Below the pieces are notes generated by a model. The model saw nothing but the letters and a program-made list of their open reading frames with translations, was not told the origin of the DNA and ran no database searches. From an uncultured Eubacteriales bacterium (GTDB lineage Bacteria > Bacillota > Clostridia > Lachnospirales > Lachnospiraceae), in the NCBI GenBank assembly GCA_949294665.1, contig CASFID010000065.1, positions 45,091-109,090 on the forward strand: a stretch of DNA of 64,000 nt, given 5' to 3'. The stretch's first letter is position 1. Every line of letters starts with the position of its first letter. Of this stretch, positions 24,058 through 31,932 are shown one piece after another. The translations under genes were made by a program, and so were the position numbers.

Positions 24058-24990
24058 CTACAGAATATCTCCGAAGATCTCTCTATATTTTTTCTCCGCA
24101 GCCTCAGCGGTCTCCCGCTCCAGCCTCTCATATTTCTCCATCAGACTGCGGCCGTTCTCGCTGACTCTGGCAGTCCCCCCAGTCCTTCCGCCCGGACTCC
24201 GTTCCACGATGGTACAGCCAAGCTCGCGCTCCGCTGTTCGGATCAGGGACCAGCCTTTACTGTATGACATGCCTGCTTTCTCGCATGCTTCACGCACGCT
24301 TCCAAGCACCTCGATCTGTTTCAGGATCACCATCATCCCAGGACCGAAAAATGGTTCGTTCTTTACAAGCTGTACCTTGACTCTCGGATAAACAGGCGGT
24401 GGACATTCCTTTTCCGCCACCTCCTCGAATCGTTCTTCGCTCCCCGCCCGGATGAGCACGCCGCCGTCGCTCACCTCCGCAGGGACAATCTCTGCTCCGG
24501 ATGCGTCGATAGCGCCCTTCAGCCCTCTTTCTCCCCGGTATGAGGCAATCCCCCGGGTCAGTCCCGCGTCGATCAGGACAGGATGGCCTTTCCTCCCCTC
24601 ATATACCGGGATAACTACCGGAGCGTCCTGTTCCAGCATGATCCTGAGCGTATCCTCTGTGAAAAGCGGAACGTCGGACGGGCAGAAGAAAATCCTGCCA
24701 CAGGTATTCTCCAGGTAGGTGAATCCACGCACCGCGAAATCAATCATCTGCTCCGCCTCATAATCTTCTGCTCTCAGAAAAACAGCCCCCAGCTTTGCCA
24801 GCTTCTTTTCTGTCTCCTCCGCCTTATATCCCGTCACTATGACGATATCTTCCACGCCCGCGCGGCGGAAACTGTAGATCATCCTTCTGATCATGCTGCT
24901 CCCGTCAATGTGCTCCATCTCATCATAGGAGCGAAACCCGCCCGGCGCTCCCGCGGCGGCGATCACCGCTCCGATCCTCATCAATTCCAT
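24058..24990 (-). CDS. Fusion of MobA-like nucleotidyltransferase with ModE-type DNA-binding domain
   Basis: A 310-residue two-domain protein. Residues 1-190 are a MobA/MocA-like nucleotidyltransferase fold: IGAVIAAAGAPG, the VEDIVIVTGYKAEE strand-helix, the FFCPSDVPLFTEDTLR metal-binding motif and VIPVYEGRKGHPVLID. The usual G-x-S-x-R-M-G-x-x-K loop is degenerate (APGGFRSYDEMEHID), so catalysis is uncertain. Residues about 205-290 match the winged helix of ModE/LysR-type molybdate regulators: GPGMMVILKQIEVLGSVREACEKAGMSYSKGWSLIRTAE and a following wing with SPGGRTGGTARVS. It ends the xdh operon and sits beside modABC, so it may couple cofactor synthesis to molybdate control. The start could be an ATG three codons later. 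Confidence 0.82.
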   Translation of the reverse strand: MELMRIGAVIAAAGAPGGFRSYDEMEHIDGSSMIRRMIYSFRRAGVEDIVIVTGYKAEETEKKLAKLGAVFLRAEDYEAEQMIDFAVRGFTYLENTCGRIFFCPSDVPLFTEDTLRIMLEQDAPVVIPVYEGRKGHPVLIDAGLTRGIASYRGERGLKGAIDASGAEIVPAEVSDGGVLIRAGSEERFEEVAEKECPPPVYPRVKVQLVKNEPFFGPGMMVILKQIEVLGSVREACEKAGMSYSKGWSLIRTAERELGCTIVERSPGGRTGGTARVSENGRSLMEKYERLERETAEAAEKKYREIFGDIL

Positions 24991-25040
24991 CCCCGCTTTC
25001 TGACCCGTCTTAATTTATAGCAGCCTGCATCCGTACAGAT

Positions 25041-27635
25041 CTATCGGACCGCCTTCTGCTTTTTTGAATAATATGTATCTTCCATCGGCAGCTTTGTCCG
25101 AAGGACATGATCCATGGCATAATACGCCCCCTGCGCTGCCGGCGCAGTCGGTATAGTTGCGATCTCCCCGATCCCTTTTGCGCCGTATGCGAACGGAAGC
25201 AGTTCTTCCTTCTCCACATAGATGGCATGGATATCCGGAATCTGCGTGGACCGCAGCAGCCCCAGAGTTCCGTATTTTGCCTGGGGTACTGAATCCTTCA
25301 GCGGAAAGTCTTCGGTCAGCGCATATCCCAGTCCCATCAGGACACCGCCCTCGATCTGTCCCTGGATTGAGATCGGATTGACCACCTTGCCCGAATCATG
25401 GGCCGCATAGACCTCTTTCACCCTTCCCTCATCATCCAGGATGACCACGTGGGTAGCAAATCCATATGCGACATGGCTCTTGGGGTATGGCACATCTGCC
25501 CCAAGCTTATCTGTCGGATCGAAGAACTCCGCAAAGAATTCTCTTCCTTCCAGTTTTCCCAGGTCACCGCCTGCCTTCTTCAATTCTTCATTCAGATCCG
25601 CCGCTGCCATCCTGACCGCCTCGCCCGTGATCAGCGTCTGCCGGGATCCCGACGTTGTACCGGAATCCGGTGCCACCTCCGAGTTTGCGCCCATATTCCT
25701 GATCTGCTCTTTTCCCAGTCCGGTCGTCTCCGCGACCATCTGGACAAACACAGTGGCACAGCCCTGGCCGATGTCCGAAGCCGCACTGTACAGCTCCACC
25801 TTCCCGTCATGTACGATCAGCTTCGCCCTTCCTTTGTCCGGAAGCCCGACGCCCACTCCCGCATTTTTCATGGCACAGGCTATGCCCGCCCTGCCCGGAT
25901 TGCTCTCATAGGCGTCCTTCACCGCCAGAAGCGTCTCCTTCAAAGCTGTGGAGCAGTCTGCGATCTGCCCGTTGGGAAGGACTTTCCCCGGCTCAATGGC
26001 ATTGCGGTAGCGGATCTCCCAGGGCGAGATGCCCACCTTCTCCGCCAGAAGGTTAATGTTCGACTCCAGAGCAAACTCACTCTGGCAGACGCCGAATCCC
26101 CGGAACGCTCCAGCCGGCGGATTATTCGTATAATATCCGTATCCTCTGATATCCGTGTTCTGATAACAGTAGGGTCCCACCGAATGGGTGCACGCCCGCT
26201 CCAGAACAGGGCCGCACAGAGATGCATATGCCCCCGTATCGAAATAAATCTCACAGTCCAGTCCCGTAAAGATCCCGTTTTCATCACATCCCAGCGTGAA
26301 CGTGCCTTCCATGGCGTGGCGCTTCGGATGGAAATTGATGGACTCCTGCCGGGAAAATACGACCTTTACCGGCCGCTGCACTTTCACTGCGGCCAGCGCA
26401 GCGATATGCTGGGCGGACACGTCTTCTTTGCCGCCGAACCCTCCGCCGACCAGCTTGTTCTCAACCACAACACGCTCCGGCTCCCAGCCGAACATAATAG
26501 AGATTTCCTTTCTCGTGTCGTAGACTCCCTGATCGGTGGAATAGACCTTAACACCGTCCTTATAGGGGAACGCCACCGCGCACTCCGGCTCAAGAAAAGC
26601 ATGCTCCGTAAACGGCGTCGTATACTTCTGCGTCACCACATATTTTGAATTGGCCAGCGCTGTCTTTGCATCTCCACGGGTCACATGGCGGCTCTGGCAC
26701 AGATTCCCCTTCGAATGGACCTTCGGCGCATCCTCCGCCATTGCTTCATGGACAGAGGTGACCGGCTTCAGCACTTCATAATCGATCTTGACCAGCTTCT
26801 TTGCCTGGTCCAGGATCTCCCGCGTCTCCGCGATGACCAGACAGACCGCGTCTCCCACACAGCGGGTGATACTGCCTTTTGCGATCATCACATCCCAGTC
26901 CTGCTGGAGATGTCCCACCTTATTGTTGGGAACATCATCCGCTGTCAGCACATCCAGTACCCCCGGAAGCTCTAGCACCTTTTCGTAGTGGATGTCGAGC
27001 ACTCTGGCACGCGGATACTTTGAGCGGACAGCCGATGCATACACCATTCTCTCCATCTCCACGTCGTCCGGATATTCGCCGTATCCAAGCACCTTCTCCC
27101 TGACGTCAAGACGAAAGGCTTTCTTTCCGACTCCGTATACATCGCCCTTCTCCAGACTCGCTTCTATCTTCTCATCTCCGCGCAGGATCGCTGCCGCGAG
27201 CTGGATTCCTTCGATGATCTTCTTATATCCTGTACAGCGGCAGATATTTCCTTTCAGCGCGGTCTTGATCTCTTCCTCTGTCGGATCCGGGACCCGGTCG
27301 ATCAATGCCTTTCCCGCCATCACCATTCCCGGGATACAGAAGCCGCACTGTACGGAGCCCTTGGAGCCGAAAGCATATACAAAAGCTTCCTTTTCCTCCT
27401 CCGTCAGGCCTTCCGTCGTAATGATATTTTTCCCTGCGGCAAGCTTTGTCGTCAGCACGCAGGACTTCACCGCTTTTCCGTCCACGACGATGGTACACGT
27501 ACCGCAGGCGCCCTCGCTGCAGCCGTCCTTGACAGAATGCAGGTGAAGATCATCCCGCAGATACCGGAGCAGCGGCTTATCCTGATTTGTGCTCCGCATG
27601 ATTCCGTTTACTGTAAAGCAATAGTTCTTCTTCAT
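25041..27635 (-). CDS. xdh: Selenium-dependent xanthine dehydrogenase (fused Fe-S and Mo subunits)
   Basis: An 864-residue molybdenum hydroxylase that oxidises purines at carbon with water as oxygen donor, such as hypoxanthine to xanthine to urate, possibly running in reverse in purine fermenters. Residues 1-155 hold two [2Fe-2S] clusters: Cys39, 44, 47, 59 and Cys97, 100, 132, 134 (QCGFCIPG and ICRCTG). The rest is the molybdopterin domain, including GGGFGGKED, GAFRGFG and the C-terminal GAKGIGEIA with the catalytic glutamate. The architecture fits the selenium-dependent XDH family. There is no FAD domain, so electrons must leave through a partner, most likely the adjacent ferredoxin. It starts inside the ferredoxin stop (ATGA overlap). 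Confidence 0.93.
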   Translation of the reverse strand: MKKNYCFTVNGIMRSTNQDKPLLRYLRDDLHLHSVKDGCSEGACGTCTIVVDGKAVKSCVLTTKLAAGKNIITTEGLTEEEKEAFVYAFGSKGSVQCGFCIPGMVMAGKALIDRVPDPTEEEIKTALKGNICRCTGYKKIIEGIQLAAAILRGDEKIEASLEKGDVYGVGKKAFRLDVREKVLGYGEYPDDVEMERMVYASAVRSKYPRARVLDIHYEKVLELPGVLDVLTADDVPNNKVGHLQQDWDVMIAKGSITRCVGDAVCLVIAETREILDQAKKLVKIDYEVLKPVTSVHEAMAEDAPKVHSKGNLCQSRHVTRGDAKTALANSKYVVTQKYTTPFTEHAFLEPECAVAFPYKDGVKVYSTDQGVYDTRKEISIMFGWEPERVVVENKLVGGGFGGKEDVSAQHIAALAAVKVQRPVKVVFSRQESINFHPKRHAMEGTFTLGCDENGIFTGLDCEIYFDTGAYASLCGPVLERACTHSVGPYCYQNTDIRGYGYYTNNPPAGAFRGFGVCQSEFALESNINLLAEKVGISPWEIRYRNAIEPGKVLPNGQIADCSTALKETLLAVKDAYESNPGRAGIACAMKNAGVGVGLPDKGRAKLIVHDGKVELYSAASDIGQGCATVFVQMVAETTGLGKEQIRNMGANSEVAPDSGTTSGSRQTLITGEAVRMAAADLNEELKKAGGDLGKLEGREFFAEFFDPTDKLGADVPYPKSHVAYGFATHVVILDDEGRVKEVYAAHDSGKVVNPISIQGQIEGGVLMGLGYALTEDFPLKDSVPQAKYGTLGLLRSTQIPDIHAIYVEKEELLPFAYGAKGIGEIATIPTAPAAQGAYYAMDHVLRTKLPMEDTYYSKKQKAVR

Positions 27636-28186
27636 CGTTCCACCTGCACTTCCCGGACCGTAAAGATTCCGTCATAATCTATGATCGCGCCTCTCGGACA
27701 TTTCACCGCGCACATGCCGCACGCGATACACTTCTCTTCATCGATCACTGCATGACTGTTTTCTATGCTGACCGCATTCACCGGACAGTTCTTCACGCAG
27801 ATCCCGCATGCGATGCAGCCTGTACTGCAGTACTTTCTCGTCTGTGCGCCAGTGTCCTCGCTGGCACATGCCGGGTATATAGAAGATTCCGGCAGAATGA
27901 TCCGGATCAGCCCCCGCGGACATGCCTTCACGCATAGACCGCAGCCCACGCATTTCTCCCGGTCCACTTCTGCCGCTCCGTTTCTGTTAATGCGGATCGC
28001 CTCCATCCTGCAGACCGCTGTGCAGCTGCCCTGTCCGAGACACCCCCACTTACAGATTCCTTCCGGACTGCTTTCCGACATCTGTCTGCAGTCCCCTGCC
28101 CACTCACTCCTCAGAGCATCCATTTCGGCACGGCAGCCGCCCGCGCACTGTACAACAGCCACTCTTTTCTTCCGCTTCTGGCCCAT
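27632..28186 (-). CDS. Multi-cluster 4Fe-4S ferredoxin partner of xanthine dehydrogenase
   Basis: A 184-residue electron carrier. An N-terminal cysteine-rich segment (CAGGC and CKWGCLGQGSC) resembles the Fe-S domain of RnfB. Three classical [4Fe-4S] motifs follow: CVGCGLCVKACP (about residues 79-90), CIACGICVKNCP (about 124-135) and CIACGMCAVKCP (about 153-164). The pairings suggest three or four clusters. It overlaps the xdh start by four bases, so the two are made together. It probably takes electrons from the FAD-less dehydrogenase and hands them to YgfK or another oxidoreductase; that link is inferred from position. Confidence 0.88.
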   Translation of the reverse strand: MGQKRKKRVAVVQCAGGCRAEMDALRSEWAGDCRQMSESSPEGICKWGCLGQGSCTAVCRMEAIRINRNGAAEVDREKCVGCGLCVKACPRGLIRIILPESSIYPACASEDTGAQTRKYCSTGCIACGICVKNCPVNAVSIENSHAVIDEEKCIACGMCAVKCPRGAIIDYDGIFTVREVQVER

Positions 28187-28290
28187 ACTCTTCCTCTCCT
28201 TTTACCGCGGGAATGCTCCCGGCATTCCCTTCTGTGCGCGCCGGAACTGCCTCTTTTGGTTCTCCCTGGCTGCACGCACCAGTATCCATA

Positions 28291-29649
28291 CTACATCAAC
28301 AGATCTTCCTTCCGGTCAATGTCCTTCAGTTCCTCCGGATCCGCCTGAACGATCCGCAGGCTGTCCCGATGTCTCCTCATCACCTGTCTGCCGCCCTCAT
28401 CCCCGGTCAGTCCGAGAAGTTCCGGAAAATATTTTCTGTCCCAGAGGACCGGATTTCCCGTCCTCCCGCCGTTCCCTGCACAGACGATGCTTCCGGGGCG
28501 GAGCATCCCTGCATTGAAGATCCGCTGGATCGTTGAAGTCTCAATTCCCGGCTGATCACATACTGAAAAGAGAATGCCTTTCAGTCCGGGATGGCAGTCC
28601 AGTGCACGCTCAAGCCCCAGTCTGAGAGAACGGGAGATCCCCCTCTCAGGTTCACAATTCCACACCGGTGTGATCCCTCTCTTCTCAGCCGCCTCTGCGA
28701 TCGCTTTCTCTCCTGTAACGATATATGCAGGGAAAGCCCCGAATGCCCTGGTCTTCTCCAGCATATGCTCATAGAGAGGCCTGTTCCTGACCAGGGCATT
28801 CAGCTTGTTTCCTCCGAACCGTGTTCCTGCTCCCGCCGCCAGGATAACGATCCCGAAACGGTCTTTCATCCGCTCAAATCCGGTCACCGCCTCAAGGACT
28901 CCTCCCCCGATCGCTCTGGCTTTATCGGACACCGTATAACAGTGCGCTGTTTCCGTCCTCGCATCGATATCTCCGATCTTCAGGTTTTTCCACACATCAA
29001 CGCCCTCCTGCAGCATCCCTCGGACGATCCCGGACATCTGGGCGTATACCGGCACGCCGCCTGTAAGAGCAACGATCTGTCCTTTCTCCACATAGTCGCC
29101 GATCTGCGCCTTCGGTTCCATCCTGCCGTCTGCGCCTGCGCGGATCAGCCTCTCGATGGTATAGCCCCCTACATTGCCCGGCTCCCCGGTATTAGGGATG
29201 GCGCTGCCTTTCCAAATGAGATTTCCCAGCGTATGTCCACGTTTTGTCTCTACCACACAGTTGCAGTCCTTTCCTGCAGTAAATCCCGGTCCTGCGCCGA
29301 TCACAAACGGGGCATCCGTGATACCTGTCCCCAGATTCTTCTTCGCCAGGATCGCATCCACGATCACATCCGGCCGGAACCATTTCCGGCACTCCATCTC
29401 CGGATCGACCATCACCGCGATACCGCCCCGCTCCAGCACTGCCTGCGCCGACTGACCGTCTTCTGCCAGAAAGCCTTCCATCTCTTCAATCTGCACTTTT
29501 TTCTCATACACTGCCCTCGAGAGAGCCACTGTCCGCCGTACAGTGAGCGGGACTTCGATCTCTGTCATCAGGATCTGATGCCCGGCTCCATAAAGCCTGG
29601 ATGCGATGCCCGTCGCCAGATCCCCTGCGCCTCTAATCAATATTTTCAT
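28291..29649 (-). CDS. yqeB: YqeB-MocA/YgfJ fusion: selenium/molybdenum hydroxylase maturation protein
   Basis: A 452-residue fusion of two proteins separate in E. coli. Residues 1-260 are YqeB (EF2563 family, maturation of selenium-dependent molybdenum hydroxylases): ILIRGAGDLATGIASRLYGAGH at the start, DAILAKKNLGTGITDAPFVIGAGPGFTAG and an internal lipoyl-like KAQIGDYVEKGQIVALTGG. Residues about 265-452 are the MocA/YgfJ nucleotidyltransferase that makes the molybdopterin dinucleotide: FGIVILAAGAGTRFGGNKL retains the nucleotide loop, and SVCDQPGIETSTIQRI and NGGRTGNPVLW follow. It lies between yqeC and the ferredoxin gene. Linking sulfur/selenium insertion and nucleotide addition in one chain is plausible but inferred. 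Confidence 0.92.
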   Translation of the reverse strand: MKILIRGAGDLATGIASRLYGAGHQILMTEIEVPLTVRRTVALSRAVYEKKVQIEEMEGFLAEDGQSAQAVLERGGIAVMVDPEMECRKWFRPDVIVDAILAKKNLGTGITDAPFVIGAGPGFTAGKDCNCVVETKRGHTLGNLIWKGSAIPNTGEPGNVGGYTIERLIRAGADGRMEPKAQIGDYVEKGQIVALTGGVPVYAQMSGIVRGMLQEGVDVWKNLKIGDIDARTETAHCYTVSDKARAIGGGVLEAVTGFERMKDRFGIVILAAGAGTRFGGNKLNALVRNRPLYEHMLEKTRAFGAFPAYIVTGEKAIAEAAEKRGITPVWNCEPERGISRSLRLGLERALDCHPGLKGILFSVCDQPGIETSTIQRIFNAGMLRPGSIVCAGNGGRTGNPVLWDRKYFPELLGLTGDEGGRQVMRRHRDSLRIVQADPEELKDIDRKEDLLM

Positions 29650-29685
29650 TTTTCCGTTTTCCTCCCGGTTTCAGGACAGAGACGC

Positions 29686-30471
29686 TCATCCGCCGCTCTC
29701 TCCGAAGCAGGTCACGATCGTATTTTCGATTCCTTCCTCCTTCAGCATGTTGCAGATCTCGAGGGCATAACCTCTCCGCCTTGAATCGTCCGCTTTATTT
29801 AAAATGACCGTGTACACAGCACCTTTCGGACATCCTTTCCTTCCCGCCTGTTCTGATGCTGCGAGAAACGCCACGTCCTCCACTGTAATCTGTTCTGTTA
29901 TATTCTTATTCAAAAGCGCTGCCGCCCGCTCTGGCCTGAAGCAGACATCCCCGATCTTCCCGCCGACCGCATCCAGACCGTATACCGAAAGCACGTGGGT
30001 CGTCTCCGGCAGGATCACCGGTTCCTGCTCCCCGGGCACTTTCAAAGGCAGACGCCGCGCTCCGTCCGCTTCGATCAGGACAGGCAGTCCCATCTTCCAT
30101 ATTATCTCCAGAAATTCACAGGGAACTCCCTGCATCTTTCCGCCAGGCGCCGGTGTCCCCACCCACGCCTGACCGTACGCTGCAAGCAGCTCCCGCATCT
30201 TTTCTTCAGACGGTTCCAGAAGGAACCATGGTCTGTCCTCTGCTGTCATATGTGTGGTCGTCAGAACGATCACCCTCTGTCCGCGCTCAACGTATTCCTG
30301 CGCCAGACAGCGGATCGAACTGGTCTTTCCTCCCGCGCCCACTGCTGAGATGACCGGGGAGGGAATTCCGCACAGTCCCACGGCGCTGCGCAGCGAATGG
30401 ACTTCTCGCAGCCTGCCGTCCCTGACACCGCACACCATGGGGTATCTATTCACCGGCGCCATGCTTGACAT
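29686..30471 (-). CDS. yqeC: Selenium cofactor biosynthesis protein YqeC
   Basis: About 261 residues. The family is genetically tied to selenium-dependent molybdenum hydroxylases, probably in making or inserting the labile selenium cofactor. The P-loop SAVGAGGKTSSIRCLAQEY is near residue 45, followed by VIVLTTTHMTA, GKMQGVP, VLIEADGARRLPLKVPGEQEPVI and VILNKADD, the usual YqeC order of a small nucleotide-binding protein. The start overlaps the end of hyuA; ATGs at 30471, 30462 and 30438 are all possible, and 30471 is chosen because AAGGG precedes it. It is cotranscribed with hyuA and yqeB-mocA. Confidence 0.88.
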   Translation of the reverse strand: MSSMAPVNRYPMVCGVRDGRLREVHSLRSAVGLCGIPSPVISAVGAGGKTSSIRCLAQEYVERGQRVIVLTTTHMTAEDRPWFLLEPSEEKMRELLAAYGQAWVGTPAPGGKMQGVPCEFLEIIWKMGLPVLIEADGARRLPLKVPGEQEPVILPETTHVLSVYGLDAVGGKIGDVCFRPERAAALLNKNITEQITVEDVAFLAASEQAGRKGCPKGAVYTVILNKADDSRRRGYALEICNMLKEEGIENTIVTCFGESGG

Positions 30472-31816
30472 AGCACCCTTTTCTCTCTGCGAGGACCTTT
30501 CCGTTCTCCGCCACAAGCTCACCTCGCAGATAAACCTGCTCGGCTCTCCCCCGGATCTTCGTCCCTTCCATCGGGCAGTAATCGCAGGCGGACTGCTGAT
30601 CTTCCGCAGTCATCGTCCACTCTGTTTCCGGATTCCACACCACGATATCCGCATCAGCGCCCGGGATCAGCCGTCCCTTCCACGGATACAGGTGATAGAG
30701 CTTTGCCGGGTTTTCCGACAGATACGCGCACATCTGCTCCGGCGTGATGCGCCCCTCATTGACGCCGAACTGCCAGATCAGCGCCGGACGTTCCTCAGCG
30801 CCCGGCATGCCGCAGGGCGTCTTCGCGAAGTCCTCTGCTCCCGCCTCTTTCTGCTCTTTTGTAAAACTGCAGTGATCGGTACATATCGTCTGGATCCGCC
30901 CTTCCTTCAGAGCCTCCCAGAGGATCTCCTGGTTTTTCTTTTTGCGGAGCGGCGGCGCGATCATATAACGTCTCGCCTCTTCTGCCGGCAGGGAATACCT
31001 GCTTTCGTCCATGAGAAGATACTGGGGACAGGTCTCCACATAGACCGTCTGTCCCGCTTCTCTTGCACGGAGGATCTCCCGGTACCCTGCCGCCGTACTC
31101 AGATGCACGACGATCACCGGGGTGTCCACACACTTCGCGATCTTAAGAAGCCTTGACACAGCCTCCGCCTCCGCCTCTTTCGGGCGCGTCCACGGATAAT
31201 CGGAGACGTCCTTTCTGTTCCCTTTTTTCTTCTCCACTTCCTTAAGCCTTGCGCTGATGATGCCGTGGTTCTCACAGTGTACCCCGGCGATGCCGCCCAG
31301 CTCCTTCAGGCGGAAGAGCACCTCGTACATGGTCTCATCGTCGACCCGGTTGTCATAAGTCATATAGAGCTTAAAAGAAGATACCTCCTCCTTCACCACT
31401 TTTTCCAGTTCTCTGCTGATCTCTTCATTCCATTCAGAGAGCGCAAGGTGGAAGGCATAATCGCAGGACGCTTCCCCGTCCGCCTTTCTGTGCCAGTTCT
31501 GGAGCGCCTCAGTCAGTGACTCTCCTGCATACTGGGTGGCAAAATCAATGATACAGGTGGTCCCTCCTGCCAGTTCCGCCTTTGTTCCTGTATAAAATCC
31601 ATCCGCGGTGACCGTCCCGCTCACTTCCAGCGCCATGTGCGTATGCGCGTCAATAAAGCCCGGGAAAAGATATTTTCCCTTAACGTCTACGATCTCCGCA
31701 TCCCGGAACGACAGATCCTTTCCAACTGCCAGGATCTTCTCCCCCTTTACGAGAAGATCGAGCTCCTGCATCCGCTCTCCGCTGACCACTGTTCCGCCTT
31801 TAAATAACCTTTTCAT
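30446..31816 (-). CDS. hyuA: Dihydropyrimidinase/D-hydantoinase (YgeZ-like)
   Basis: A 456-residue zinc amidohydrolase that opens cyclic ureides. The metal-site motifs are GFIDAHTHM, a lysine for carbamylation in SSFKLYMTYDN, GVHCENHG, VIVVHLS and the aspartate in ICTDHCSF. The family is typified by dihydropyrimidinase and hydantoinase; in E. coli the equivalent in this cluster is ygeZ/hyuA. In the pathway it would hydrolyse a ring of a reduced purine or a hydantoin intermediate. The ATG at 31816 is used; a GTG one codon earlier is possible. It sits between ygfK and yqeC. Confidence 0.92.
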   Translation of the reverse strand: MKRLFKGGTVVSGERMQELDLLVKGEKILAVGKDLSFRDAEIVDVKGKYLFPGFIDAHTHMALEVSGTVTADGFYTGTKAELAGGTTCIIDFATQYAGESLTEALQNWHRKADGEASCDYAFHLALSEWNEEISRELEKVVKEEVSSFKLYMTYDNRVDDETMYEVLFRLKELGGIAGVHCENHGIISARLKEVEKKKGNRKDVSDYPWTRPKEAEAEAVSRLLKIAKCVDTPVIVVHLSTAAGYREILRAREAGQTVYVETCPQYLLMDESRYSLPAEEARRYMIAPPLRKKKNQEILWEALKEGRIQTICTDHCSFTKEQKEAGAEDFAKTPCGMPGAEERPALIWQFGVNEGRITPEQMCAYLSENPAKLYHLYPWKGRLIPGADADIVVWNPETEWTMTAEDQQSACDYCPMEGTKIRGRAEQVYLRGELVAENGKVLAERKGCYVKHGAGE

Positions 31817-31932
31817 CACTGACCCCTTCTTTCTGCTGCTGATTTTTTATGCCGACCGGTTGCTCTGCCTCCGGAACGCTCTGCTCATGCAGTACGTCCC
31901 GGTTCCCGCTTTCTTACGTTCCCGGACATTTT

